Shown here in pieces: positions 48,683-58,327 of a DNA stretch of 64,000 nucleotides. Location of the stretch: the NCBI GenBank assembly GCA_963693365.1, contig CAVNZM010000015.1, positions 4,464,001 to 4,528,000 on the forward strand. The letters run 5' to 3'. The notes under the pieces were generated by a model. That model ran no database searches. It saw nothing but the letters and a program-made list of their open reading frames with translations, and had not been told where the DNA came from. Position numbers and translations under genes: made by a program. The first letter of the stretch is position 1. Each line of letters begins with the position of its first letter. Source of the DNA: Amoebidium appalachense (Eukaryota; Ichthyosporea).

Positions 48683-48960
48683 ATTTTACTATACTAAAGT
48701 ACGTTAGCCTAACACATGCAAGGTCAATGCCATTCAGTCTACAGCTCAACCGGCGGCGCCACATGATCATCTGATGGACAACAAACACACGACACATGCA
48801 AGTTAGCAATGACTTACCGTTGTCTATGTGCTGCCAGTGCACGGGGGTCCTCGGCCGTTGAATCTGCCTCACATGTCCCAGGATTATTTTCTGTGCCATT
48901 TGCACTAACAGGTGAACTAACAGGTGAACTCGACATGCTTCGAAAGTCGTTTGACGACAT
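30781..48960 (-). CDS. bZIP transcription factor, three exons across a 16.7-kb intron
   Basis: A nuclear DNA-binding protein of 361 aa. Exons: 48960-48818 (start), 32090-31977 and 31609-30781 (stop TAA). All junctions are GT-AG with matching phases (CG/G and AA/A), and the total of 1086 nt is a whole number of codons. The basic region (RARKQRGYRQRVKARR) follows HRQR of exon 1. The zipper starts at LKSENQRL and has a clean d-position ladder Leu-Leu-Met-Leu-Met with a-position Asn, Asn, Leu, Val, split between exons 2 and 3. The rest is a Ser/Thr/Gln/Asn-rich tail, as in activation domains. The invariant Asn of the basic region is absent: Tyr or Gly is there, depending on register. Intron 1 carries a TIR element with LINE-A inside. 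All exon joins are still intact, so the gene is probably functional if the 16.7-kb intron is spliced. Confidence 0.8.
31806..31970. repeat. (C)n-(A)n and GAAA-rich intron tract
   Basis: C run 31807-31824, A run to 31848, then GAAA/GGAAA repeats up to the exon 2 donor. On the minus strand this is a T/C-rich stretch just after the donor. Confidence 0.85.
31977..32090 (-). CDS. bZIP exon 2 (basic region and first zipper heptads)
   Basis: Acceptor GATTTTTCAG/GCG and donor AACAA/GTGAGT, both strong. 114 nt encode the basic region through QRLTLMN. Confidence 0.85.
32157..32187 (+). repeat. Left terminal inverted repeat
   Basis: Starts CAGTGCCCGTCCGCGCGTAA. Its inverted partner is at 48385-48415. 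Confidence 0.55.
32640..33025 (+). pseudogene. ORF fragments of the TIR element, cut by LINE-A
   Basis: 32655-32850 reads as an amphipathic, Ala/Gln/Thr-rich segment (FQETTQAAQAIISQGFVEAN). It shifts frame near 32830 into AELLKKAASKPGQKTMFEYG, stopping at TGA (32955-32957). An overlapping ATG (32954) opens MSAGTAEEAEKIGELLAADD, which runs into the LINE-A target site (GTT ACG) and would continue in frame at 48004 as PKYICRGCSKVSIQ before ending about 40 codons on. The C-x2-C suggests a zinc-binding start. No family recognised. Confidence 0.4.
33010..33025. repeat. LINE-A target-site duplication, left copy
   Basis: TGACTCGGAGGTTACG, identical to 47988-48003. Confidence 0.95.
33026..33335 (-). 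repeat. LINE-A 3' UTR and tail
   Basis: Contains the conserved end shared with copies at 19785, 25554 and 26045: GTACTGTCGGTGCTGTGTGG, then an imperfect hairpin around GGGCCTGAAAAGGCCTCC and the terminal AACAAAACGTGATAAAATAA. Confidence 0.85.
33336..44919 (-). CDS. LINE-A ORF2: endonuclease, Q/P repeat, reverse transcriptase, RNase H
   Basis: Order along the minus strand: AP endonuclease (44830-43930; IGTLNLAG, VVILTETG, VAGDFNEV near 44250, SRIDYVYIP, LHTDHH); Pro-rich linker; Gln/Pro tandem array (about 43350-38040); a charged helical linker (QLRRKRQKLLWLRATAAAEA); RT (37610-36300; GKAPGPTEIQYEYF, VQQDIKRAYDTVSW, GLAQGAVLSPILW, VAFADDTTWFG near 36850); RNase H (34810-34380; VYTDGS, STQAELTG, IKLDNLG, NNEADKAANAG, all four acidic residues present); a Cys/His knuckle (CPRCSQHPETTTHLWACP near 33990). 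The frame changes near 43400-43450, at the C8 run 37582-37589 and around 36010-36070, each at or near a C/G homopolymer. Either assembly errors or early decay. Start ATG at 44919 is the first Met before the endonuclease. The protein nicks and reverse-transcribes at the target; RNase H removes the RNA strand. Confidence 0.88.
38040..43350 (-). repeat. In-frame Gln/Pro minisatellite inside ORF2
   Basis: About 24 tandem units of 207, 213 or 216 bp, all multiples of three, encoding variants of PPSRQHQQEPPSQQQQPQA, GSPHRQPQQGPPSLQALPG and QQQPTTPTLQQLPAAA. A higher-order repeat of 852 bp (four units) recurs at 39847, 40699 and 41551. The Gln/Pro frame is the one continuous with the linker and RT downstream. 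Other frames and the opposite strand are also open through the array, which is a by-product of the unit composition. Confidence 0.95.
45347..47360 (-). CDS. LINE-A ORF1: gag-like protein with CCHC zinc knuckles
   Basis: About 670 aa in two frames that join at a G9 run (46468-46476): 47360-46437 and the frame ending at 45347. Residues after the join contain two exact CX2CX4HX4C knuckles (CLTCREVGHEPDEC and CGNCGELGHPAYKC) with a further Cys/His pair between them. The C-terminus has a predicted coiled coil (DLTARVNRLELQLASQGATI). The N-terminal half is acidic/Ser-rich, then a folded-looking region (YMVLIPNRTVETCNF). ORF1 proteins bind the element RNA and form its particle. The frame break is probably a homopolymer error, since both halves read cleanly. 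Confidence 0.85.
47988..48003. repeat. LINE-A target-site duplication, right copy
   Basis: TGACTCGGAGGTTACG, identical to 33010-33025. Confidence 0.95.
48038..48307. repeat. Short direct repeat, (CGG)n and (G)n
   Basis: CATTCAGCG-GTTGCGG-CCGTCGGC at 48038-48067 recurs at 48165-48194, followed by (CGG)n at about 48216-48236 and (G)n with two A interruptions to 48306. It lies in the right part of the TIR element. Confidence 0.7.
48385..48415 (-). repeat. Right terminal inverted repeat
   Basis: Complement of 32157-32187; ends in CACTG before TA. Confidence 0.55.
48630..48680. repeat. (GT)n microsatellite in the bZIP intron
   Basis: About 18 GT units with a short GCGCGC stretch. Confidence 0.85.
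48818..48960 (-). CDS. bZIP exon 1
   Basis: ATG at 48958-48960, donor CAACG/GTAAGT at 48818/48817. It encodes 47 residues, Ser-rich (MSSNDFRSMSSSPVSSPVSA) then DPRALAAHRQ, ending two bases into the Arg codon completed by exon 2. The start is the first Met with a Ser-rich N-terminus. The open frame reaches further upstream, into retroelement-flanked sequence. Confidence 0.7.
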
Positions 48961-48961
48961 A

Positions 48962-50008
48962 CTATCGGCATAGTTTCCACGTGTGTTGTCTTTGTACTTC
49001 ACACTCACGGGTTAGACCAACACCCTCCCCCCCTGCCTGCACATTCTCACACCCGGGGTGACCCTCCTTCCTCTTGGGGGTCGGGGGAGTGGGACCGGTG
49101 CTGTCCCGGTCCCCCCCCCCATCGTGTCGGGTGACATTTTGGTGGCTAACGTTAAATAAAGTTGTTCCCCCTCCTCCTGAGTCACCCTTCGAGCCTGCAT
49201 CCTCCTTTTGGGTAATAAGAGAGACCTCTATACTACCAATCTCATTAGTGAAACTACCGACGGAAACACCTGACCTAATCACTATAGGCTCGATGCCCGG
49301 ATTCACTAATTCTATTTCTATTGTCTTATCCGGCCATACCCTACTAAGGGTCCATTGGGCCACCTCCTGAAATGGGGTTTTCGGAGTAAAAACCCCTAAA
49401 TCCCCTATCCTAACATGATTGCCGGCCCGGACACGTACCGTTTGGCACTGGTAAGGCTCGATTACTACTTCAGCTACCGTTCTAGCACCAGACTGATAAC
49501 CGTCGAGCCCATCATGGGTTTTAATTTTAACGCCGGACTGCAATTCTAAAACATTCGTACGTTCAAACAAAGCATTCACATGTCTACGGAAAAATGGGGC
49601 TCCCAACAAAACACTTTGAGCTAAATCCTTAACCACATAACAAGCAATATGCATAGCCTGGCCACCTATCTCACACGGCAACACACAAACACCTTCCACA
49701 GACATACTACTATTATTAGCACTACCTAAGGCTGTGCTAGAAGCATCTAAAATAGGAATTTCCCCCCCGGCCTGATTAAAACGACGAATAAAGGAAGCAT
49801 GCACACAATTAACCTGAGCCCCTCCATCGAGCAAAGCAACAGCCTTCAACTTACCATCAAATAACCATACGTCTATATAATGCCGGCTAAACCCAACTAA
49901 ATCCTCCTCCAATTCAAGCAACACATCATCACTCACACCCAGACCCTGCCCACGAAGACTCACACCCTCGATACCTACGTGCAACATACCTACCTGTGGT
50001 GCCTGCAC
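48962..50008 (-). CDS. Retroviral-type aspartic protease ORF of an LTR retroelement fragment
   Basis: 348 aa. The protease signature is AVALLDGGAQVNCVHASF (DGGA where DTGA or DSGA is usual), with the second conserved strand SVLLGAPFFRR about 85 residues on. This pair marks pepsin-fold proteases of Ty3-type elements, which cut the Gag-Pol polyprotein. The last ~90 residues are Gly/Pro/Lys-rich and unstructured. No reverse transcriptase or integrase follows, so the element is a fragment or a non-autonomous derivative. The ORF ends two bases from bZIP exon 1 on the same strand, in a different frame from it. Confidence 0.65.
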   Translation of the reverse strand: MQAPQVGMLHVGIEGVSLRGQGLGVSDDVLLELEEDLVGFSRHYIDVWLFDGKLKAVALLDGGAQVNCVHASFIRRFNQAGGEIPILDASSTALGSANNSSMSVEGVCVLPCEIGGQAMHIACYVVKDLAQSVLLGAPFFRRHVNALFERTNVLELQSGVKIKTHDGLDGYQSGARTVAEVVIEPYQCQTVRVRAGNHVRIGDLGVFTPKTPFQEVAQWTLSRVWPDKTIEIELVNPGIEPIVIRSGVSVGSFTNEIGSIEVSLITQKEDAGSKGDSGGGGTTLFNVSHQNVTRHDGGGDRDSTGPTPPTPKRKEGHPGCENVQAGGEGVGLTRECEVQRQHTWKLCR

Positions 50009-50611
50009 GGGTGGGTTGGGGTGTGTATGTGGTGTGGGTGGTGGTGGAGTGTGTGTGTGTGATGTGTGGGTGGGTGGTGTGTGTGTGTTTGGTGTATGTG
50101 TGGGTGTGTGTGTGGGTGTAGGTGTGTCTGCAACGTCGTATGTTGTTGTGGTGGTGTGTTTCTACGTGTCTGTGCCTTCCCCCCCCTTCCCCCTTTACTC
50201 GTGTGTGTCCCCCCCCCTCCCGGAAACAATGGCACAGAAACCCCCTCCGGTGTGGTTAGAACAAACACCGGGTTGGGACAAGAAACACTGAGACCATCCA
50301 CTTGTGGCTGGGGAACCTCCCCCAACCACAAAACATTCACACCATTCATACCTTTGGTAGAGTCACCCCACAAACATTCATGCCATACCACCTCGACGCT
50401 GTCTTGAGGACCCACGACGATGCCCCTCGTCGAACTGCTGCTGCTGTCCGCTATGTCCACCACGCCCACGACCGCTGGTGTTTGAGTGTAAACTAAAAGC
50501 TGTTGTGTTTCTGGCGTCTATAGCTAGTGTGTGAACCTGTGGTATCTGTGTGTGCAGGGAGCTATCCTCCGCTGCCAACGCGTAGAACATATCTACGTGA
50601 AACTTAGCCAT
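50009..50611 (-). CDS. Gag-like leader of the same retroelement (frame-broken)
   Basis: ATG at 50611 opens MAKFHVDMFYALAAEDSSLH with a basic Gly/Arg/Gln tail (GRGRGGHSGQQQQF). A second frame, open to 50469, continues with VEVVWHECLWGDSTKG before a CA/TG-repeat stretch (50020-50140) that encodes His/Thr repeats. It lies directly upstream of the protease ORF on the same strand. The basic tail suits nucleic-acid binding by Gag. Assignment rests on position and composition only. Confidence 0.4.
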
Positions 50612-51340
50612 GGTGTTGTGTGTGCCCTAGTTGAGAGGTTGTGTGTATGTTTGTGTTTTTGAGGTGTAGCAACAGCCCAGAAGGAACTGTCACCGCGTTA
50701 CCCTAGCGCGAAAAACCGCACTAAAAGAAAGGTGTAGCTTGTCGTATCCTATTATATGTGTACTAGAGACGCGGCACTCTACTAAGTGTACACACACGAA
50801 AAGGAACGAACGTGTACAGAAAAACGGTAAAGTTTATTAAGACCAGGCTCCGACGGGCAAACTTAGATCCGTACGGATTGAGTCTAAGTTACGACTGAGG
50901 CCATCAAGGCCGTGCCCTACAAGATCATCATCACCTGGCCCCCTACGATGCCACATTCCGTACATTCCGATCTAACTTTATCGTGCGCCTGCACGAGCTA
51001 AGTCGATCGGCTCACACAAATATATTTATCTAAGTCTCACCCCTCTCCCTTCCCCTAGTGGCACCGCAGAGTCTAATTCTACATTTCATACTATCTCCCT
51101 CCCCCCTCCCTCCCCCCTTTCCTCTGTCATCGAAATATATAAATACGTTTGGCAGCATACACTATCAAAACTTGCCAATATTTACAAAGGGCTTCTGCCC
51201 GAACAATCACATTCCTAAGTCCTCCTACGATCTATCCTACACACTAATTAGAATTCTATTGGTCGGCTGTCCCAGCTGACGTGGTCCTGCCCTGCGCCGG
51301 CAGAGGCAAGATGATGCACGCAGCTGCACAGCTATCTTGA
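50612..51340 (-). other. Possible 5' LTR/leader of the retroelement
   Basis: On the minus strand it has AATAAA (near 50840) and ends GTTGCTACA (near 50668) before the Gag-like ATG, as an LTR and leader would. No second LTR copy was found to confirm it. Confidence 0.25.
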
Positions 51341-52445
51341 GGCCCCGGACTTGATCTTGATGATCTGTGGACGTGGGCCACCCCCCCCCCCCCCCCCCCC
51401 CCCCGATCTCGATCGTAGACTTGGGCTAATCTGCTGAGACGGATTAGTATATGTCAAATTGGAATCATCGCAGGCGGGCATGTGTGTGTTTTTGAGTACG
51501 GCTGCAGTAAGCTCGAAGCCGTGTGCATAGAGAGTGGTGGTCATGGTTGTATCAGATTATGTGACTTAGTGAGTTGGAAAAAAAACATTGGTATAAAGCT
51601 TCACGTTTTCGTTTCTACACGTACACGCGGTGAATTTGACTAGGAGATCCGATATCACTACGAAGTTCTCGAAGAGGATATTTGCACAGTCAGTGAGTTC
51701 GAACATGTGTCGGAAGACCTTGATTGGAATATTTTTTCATTATAAGAATCCAGGGGCTCGACTTCAAGTCGGGACTTCTCGAGAAGTGGCGTTTTGATTG
51801 TTGATGCTTTGTGTTGCATATCACTGGAGTGTACCGTAACAAGTGTTCTTCGTGGACTTCAAGTTGAAGACTGACTCAGTCTGATCCTGGCATACGTTTT
51901 ATCACAACACGAGTGTGTGCCTCGCCTGTGCAGGGGAATTTTTGCGAGGCCTGTGGCATATGCGGGGCCGTGAGCCTATCAGTCCACATGATTGATCTCG
52001 ACAATAAGACCATCAACACTATTAGTTCGAACATTGGGACAGTGTATTATACACTCAGGCTGCTGAAAAAACACTCAGCTGCAAGGTGAATTCTTTTTTC
52101 GTAAATATATACTATCCTACTGGTATCGCAAACCAGCGATATACTCGCGCGTTGTTGGCTATAGATGTATTCAAAATTTAAGATGATTTCCCATGGCTTT
52201 TATTTTTGTATTTGTTAGTAGGGCCACAAAAATGTCCCTAAAATCCCGGAAAGCAATCATTTTCTGACGGAAATAATGATCATCTAAGTTTCTTTGTACT
52301 TGGTATGATTTAGGTACATTTAGGCCCATGGGCCATACTATAATATGAGCTGGACGGGGCGAGTGCTATAAAGTTTTAATAAAGCACAAAAAAAAGTAGG
52401 AAAATTACTAGCGGGATAAGAGGGAAAAACCACAAAAAAAAACCA

Positions 52446-52490
<45 letters not shown>

Positions 52491-53474
52491 CATACATAGT
52501 ACGACGATGACCCCATGGCCTCATGATCATGATGTTATTTCTAATAACTCTCCTAAACTGTTTTGTCCCCGGACAGTATAGCGGTATGGACCCCCTCATA
52601 GCAACTATTAGATAGGATGCTAACATGTGTGCAGTGTGCAGTGCTGTGCACTGTGTTAGTGGTCGATCATCGTCGATGTTACATGTATGATGCGATACGG
52701 TGCATGCGAATGCGAGCTAATAGATCATGCCGATGCACATGGCCCATATCGATAGGTGTCACAGAACTACACTTTTTTGCCCAAATAATAGCATAGTATT
52801 ACATATCAATTAAACCCTCAAAAATGTATCTTTTCAAGGTTTGATAGATGTTGTACTTGCAAATTGCTCAGTACATCTGGACACATGGCTTTAGCAGCGA
52901 TAAAGTCAGGAATAAACTCGCATTCGATTCGCACCGCAGGAATTACATGGCATTCCAGGGGAACCAATAGGAACCTGCCATGTCTGGGAATGCCAATTAA
53001 TCTTACAGACCATGTGATCGCATTCCACATAGATAGAGCAAGATCCGCGTCCGGACCTAATAAATTAATAGGAAACTTGTACAATAATGTTTCCTGCTGA
53101 ATGCGTATATAAACTTCTAAAAAAGCTATAGGTTTGTGGCTACGTACATCCGAAATGGAATCCTTTTGAATGTGTTACAAGTAATACACCAAGCTTGGTT
53201 TGGCCGCAAGTGCTACACACAAACTTTCGTTCTTCGGCATGGCTTTGGTGCGTTGGGAACTTGGGATGTCGCTGGTATGTCAGTTATGTCAGTTTTATTC
53301 ATGGCGGGCCAGAAAACAAAATAGGTTGTAGGTATCATGTATGCACATAATGGCTATAGGTAAATACACACGTATTCGCCTAGACACTGCTGCAGCAGTA
53401 TTTTTCAAGGTCATACCGAAGTGTCAAGGCTGACGCTTGAATCTTGAACAGCGCTGATATGATCGTGCACGGGG

Positions 53475-53513
<39 letters not shown>

Positions 53514-54078
53514 CGGCTCTGGAAGTTCGCGGAATGTTCGGTCTGGGTCATGATGGCATTGCTCAAGTTGCCAGCTATCATAACTGGTTACTTTTTTTTA
53601 TTGTTTTTTAAAGTATTGAAACTTGCCCTTATAAATGTAATGCATATAAACGTGTGTATTTTAAACTACTTCTTTTGATAGCAACTCAGAAGGCGCTGAT
53701 TATATCATTATTGCACCCATATTATGCTTGCGCCTGCTCAACTTGACAGACTTAAGCTTGAGGCTCAAAACAACATTCAATCGATCTTATTGTATTCAAG
53801 ACTAATGAAAACCCTCCAATATAGAGTGTACCGATAGTCTTACATCAGATACCCTTAAACTTGTGCCATATTGTATTCAGGGATCACGACTACTATAGTC
53901 ACTTTGAGTGCTGTCTCCCTGTGGCTCTCTACTTGTTATGGCATACCTTGTATGTTGCCGCAGGCGACAGTCACTAGACAAAGTTGGATCGCGCGTAATC
54001 GGATCTGGTTTTACGAGCAATGGTTGGTTAAAGATCACGCTAATTACTCATTATGAAATGAGGTTTGAAAGGCTTTTG
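51341..54078. other. Intergenic with homopolymers
   Basis: (C)n at 51380-51404, (A)n at 52447-52487, (G)n at 53477-53513. A minus-strand stretch 51544-51415 (MTTTLYAHGFELTAAVLKNT) is open but unrecognised. No other exon is supported. Confidence 0.4.
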
Positions 54079-54279
54079 TGTGACGTAGAATACCGACCAC
54101 CCCTAGCAACTCTATATGTGAAGAACCCCCCCGAAACGTAGAGCCCCCCCGTCACAATAAAGACGGCAGGATAAAAGGGGGGGCCGGAGCCAGGAGCTCT
54201 TCTTCTTTTTCCTTCACACAAACACAAACCAAACTCGTGTCCCCGGTGTCGAGGCCATCCCGTTCATTACGTTGTTACA
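54079..54279 (+). mobile_element. Possible solo LTR
   Basis: Starts TGTGACGTAG and ends GTTGTTACA, with AATAAA (near 54156), a TATA-like GGATAAAAG (near 54169) and a pyrimidine-rich 3' part. It is followed by TTTGGCGGGAATACC, which looks like a primer-binding-site context. No second copy and no coding part were found. Confidence 0.3.
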
Positions 54280-56533
54280 TTTGGCGGGAATACCAGATAT
54301 GATTGGGTTTGGAATCCGATGTCCCGATCTCTGAGCGAAGCAAAAATGCCCAACAGTGAACAAGGCGGCCCTTTTCTCAGTCTACGTACGTACATATGAG
54401 GCAACAACGTTGGAAACGCGAATATAGCGCAATAAGCAGCTGGCTTTATTGTGCGCGGCTTGCTTGTGCTTCCACGCGAATTCAATGTTCCTTTCCGCGG
54501 CCTCTTCACTTCTTATTCATATGACATGTTTCAACTTCTCAAATGCACAACTTGAATCACATGGTGACTGACCGACTTCAGTCTAACACGTACTGACGCA
54601 CGTGCGACGTTATACATCTACTCAGGCGGCTTAAGTAAAAAAAAAAAAAAAAAGAAAAAAAAAAAGAAAGGAGACACCGCCTCAGTAGGTGGTAGAACTT
54701 CAGTGTATCCAGCCAAGAATCTTAGGGGATGCAAGCAAATGCCGTGCAGATCATGGCAAAACACGTTAGTTAGATTTTAATCCTGTGCACATATTTGATA
54801 CGAAAGATGGAACAAAGAGATGTGAGTGCCGTGCTCGCCGTACGCGTCACCTTGACCTTGTTTGTGCCAAAAAAAAAAAAAAAAAGTACTCTTAAAATCA
54901 TGTGCACACCTGAAATCTCCATCCAGATCTATATATAGCGTACACAACACCTCCCTCCCCTCCCCCCTCCCCCTCCCCCCCCCCCCCCCCCCCCTCCCCC
55001 CCCCCCCCCCACCACACACACACACCACATTCACCAAAATACAAATGCACACACACACACTCCATCGATCCACCCAGCAAGACGATGCAATGGCCGTATC
55101 ATCGCGTAAGCGATAAAGGCCGTCGACGGCTCTGCACGCGGGGTAGCTGTCGAGGGATCTGGACGAGGAAGGGAGAGGGAGGTGCGGGAGGCGCAGGAGG
55201 GGGAGGGGGAGGGAGGAGGGGGGGGGGGGGGGGGGGGGGGGGTTGTTGCAAGCACCAAGCATGGTACCGGTGACACAGCATGCACACGGTCTGTGTAGAG
55301 GGGGGAACCCTAGGGGGGGGGGGGGGGGGGGCAGCGCATGCCAGCATGGATCTCTCATTTCTCTCGTATGCGCACGCACCAGGCTATATCATGATTTATC
55401 CGTTTCCCGCTAACAGCACCATCCGAATGGCTTATTTACAAAATGTTACAAATTCGAAGCCAAGCAATTTGCTCGTGAAGCATCATTGCCTATTATATGG
55501 CTGCCAATATCATTCGCCCGCCTTGTGTGAGCAATGGCTCTGGGCTTATCCCCGACCAATTCATTCATGCTTATACACTGCAATGACCTAGTCACACAGA
55601 GCGCACCCACTTGCGGCATTCTCTTACTATGATACAACTATATCTATCTACAAATATGCAAAGACATTTGCTTGCTTACATATATTTACAATACGATACC
55701 TTCCGGCGGTTGCATACATGCTGCCCAGGCAAGAACTCGGTGTGACTTGGCTGGAGCCCATGTGTTGTTGCTAGTTGATTGTGCGTTGGTCCTGCACATA
55801 AGATGCCCGATTTAGTTATCTGGAGGAAGGTGCGTGCTTTGTAGGGGCCGGTGTGTGTGCATATGATTTTGTGTGTAAGCATGCATGTGCGCATGTACCT
55901 GTGTGCCTGTGTGTGCGCGCTCGTGTGCAACAATGTGTGTGTGTGTGTGTGTGCAGGTGTGTGCCAGCGTGTGTGTGTGCGCGGGGCGTGTGTGGGTATG
56001 TGTGTGTGTGTGCGTGTGGGTGGGTGGTTGGGAATCGAGTTGGTGGGTAGGTGAGGGGGTGGATGGAGGCAGTAGGGGATAGATATTACAATAAAGTGTT
56101 CAGATGGGTGGGTGTGGGGGGGGGAGGGGGGAGGGGGGGGGGGGGGGGGAGGGTTAGAAGAGTGTCTCGTTAAGTGAGCGGGGTGCGTGTCGTGTGTGTG
56201 TGTGTGTGTTGGAGGGAGGGGGGCGGGGGCGGGGGAGGGAGAGGAGGGGGGGTTCATAGTTAACACGGGCTTTATTGCAAAGAAGTAGAAGGGGGGGGGG
56301 GGAGGGGGGAGGGGGGGGGGGGGGGGGGAATAGACGTGAAAGATTGGGTAGGGAATCATGGTTGGGTGGTTGGGTTGGGGAACGGGTTGGTGGGTAGCTG
56401 TGGAAGTTAGGTGGTGGTGGTGTGTGTGTATTTTCTCTTTGGGGAGGGAGGGGAGGGGGGGGGGGGGGGAAGGGGGGGGACAGAAGAGTGTCTCGATGGG
56501 TGGGTGGGTGTGGGGGTGTGGGGTGTGTGTGTG

Positions 56534-56587
<54 letters not shown>

Positions 56588-56754
56588 CCGGAGAAGGAAA
56601 CCGGGATGGAATGGGGTGGGGGTGGGGGTGGGGGAAATTGGGTGGGGAAATGGGACACCCGTGTGTAGGTCGGTGGATGGATGGGGAGGGGGGGCGGTTG
56701 AAACGGGGTGGGATATTGGGTGGGTGGATGGGGATTCTATTGGGTTACAGAGTA
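54280..56754. repeat. Spacer with A, C, G and GT tracts
   Basis: A-rich at 54638-54669, (C)n at 54977-55010, (G)n at 55218-55242 and 55312-55331, (GT)n at 55932-55955, G-rich from 56115 to 56590 including about 48 G at 56539-56586. Unique parts 54280-54630 and 55340-55850 show no supported exon. Confidence 0.6.
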
Positions 56755-56905
56755 AGAAGTACACATTCACAACCGACAACACAATGCAGATTGGAAACCA
56801 CACAGACAGAGTATTTAAACTAAGCAGATCCCATCCTCAGGAAGGGCCCAAGTCACACACAGTACCCCGGAGTTTCGACCAATCCACCCCCGTGCACGTG
56901 GGGTA
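56755..56905 (-). repeat. SINE-like element, minus-strand copy
   Basis: On the minus strand: GGTCGAAACTCCGGGG (B-box-like), GACTTGGGCCCTTCCTGAGG, ATGGGATCTGCTTA, then GAATGTGTACTTCTTACTCT and GTAACCCAATAGAATCCCC. Same order and C-rich end as the plus-strand copies in TFIP11. Confidence 0.6.
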
Positions 56906-58110
56906 CAACATGGGGTGGGGGATTGTGTGTGTAGGTGGTTGGGGGAACGGGTGGCTAGGTGTGCATATGGGTGGGGCGGGGCGGGCGGGGGGGGGGGGGG
57001 GGGGGGGAGGGAAGGGGAGAGAGGGGGGTGGGGGGTGGGGGGGTAGACTTGGGTGGGAGAACGGGTGGGTGGGTGGTGGAGGGACCGGGTTGATGGGTTG
57101 TAGGTGGGTGGTTGAGTGGAGGGTGGAGGGGTGTGTGCATGTGTGTGTGTGTGTGTGTGTTTGTGCGTGTGTGTAAGTGTGTGAGAGGGTGTGTGCGTGT
57201 CTGTGTGTGTGGCGGGGGGGGGAGGGGGGGAGGGTGTTTCGATGGTGGGTGGGTAGGTGGGTGGGTGGGGGGCCGGAGGGGGGGGGGGGGGGGGGGGGTT
57301 GACGGTGGGGGAATGGGTGGGAGGGTGTGGGAATCGCTTGGTGGTTGAGAGCATGGGTTAGGTGGACCAAAGGAGTATACTTTGGAAGGTGGAATATGTG
57401 GTCGGGTGGGGAAGTAGCTTGGGTTGTGAGTGTGGGGCGGGTGGACGGGCGGGTGGGAAGGGGGGTCAAAAGGGGAAGAATGGTGGGGAAAGGGTGGGTT
57501 GATGGTTAGGGGTTGCGAAGTGTTTCAACGGTTTTTAGCATCTCCTAAACTTATAATGGTTAAGAGCTGATGCGGTTGGGGCGTGAATGAGGGGGGGGGG
57601 GGAAGGTATGTGTGTTTGTGTATGGGGTGGGGACAGGGCAAGGAGGGGGATCATTTACTTTGCCTCTGGCTAGCGTCGCTCAGAGGCCATCGAAGTAAGC
57701 CATCCAAGCAACTTGGATGGCCTCATCCAAGCAACTTGGATGGCCTGCCTCCGTCAGTGTGCTGATGTGCTGATGCACTCAAGTAAACACCTAAGGGACA
57801 GCCAGATTTAGGAACCCAAGTTTAAATTTACAACACAGCAGGGTAGTGGTAGGGCGGGGGCAGTAGTGGTTGGCGTCATTTTTGCGTGTTAATAGTGTGT
57901 GTGTGTGTCCGGTGGTGGTGGTTGTGATCGAGAGGGGGGTGAGGGGGTTGGGGGGGGGGGGTGGGGGGGGTGGGGGGAGGAGGGAGGGGGCCGGGAGGGG
58001 AAGGGGTACTGGGACGGCAGCAGTGGTAGTTGTGTGTGTGTGTGTATGTGTGTGTGTGTGTGTGTGGTGGTGGTGGTGATGATCGGCATCACACATCTCT
58101 TCCTGTAGAA
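56906..58110. repeat. G-rich, GGGT and GT tracts, small tandem hairpin
   Basis: (G)n at 56988-57007 and 57278-57298, GT-rich at 57135-57212, (G)n at about 57950-57975. CATCCAAGCAACTTGGATGGCCT is repeated at 57700 and 57726, and each copy is a CCATCCAAG/CTTGGATGG hairpin. Confidence 0.7.
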
Positions 58111-58115
58111 GCGAC

Positions 58116-58123
58116 TATAAAAG
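58116..58123 (+). promoter_or_regulatory. TATA box of the Ser-rich protein gene
   Basis: TATAAAAG inside an inverted CGACT/AGTCG pair, 109-116 bp upstream of the ATG at 58232. The 5' UTR between them is pyrimidine-rich. Confidence 0.65.
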
Positions 58124-58231
58124 TCGTGTTTTTCGCTTCTCTCAAACAGTCTTTTCCTCGCCGCTTCTCTTAGGACCCACCCACCCGCCCGCATTCTGTT
58201 TCCTCGCCGTTTGCCTGCTGTTCTCAGCTTT

Positions 58232-58244
58232 ATGGATCAGGGCT
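58232..58244 (+). CDS. Ser-rich gene, first coding exon (13 nt)
   Basis: ATGGATCAGGGCT followed by donor GTAAGT. It sits about 110 bp after a TATA box and joins the next exon in frame (T/GT = Cys). Confidence 0.6.
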
Positions 58245-58285
58245 GTAAGTGCTAGGTGGAGGGTAGTAGTGCTTGGTTGGGGGAA

Positions 58286-58327
<42 letters not shown>

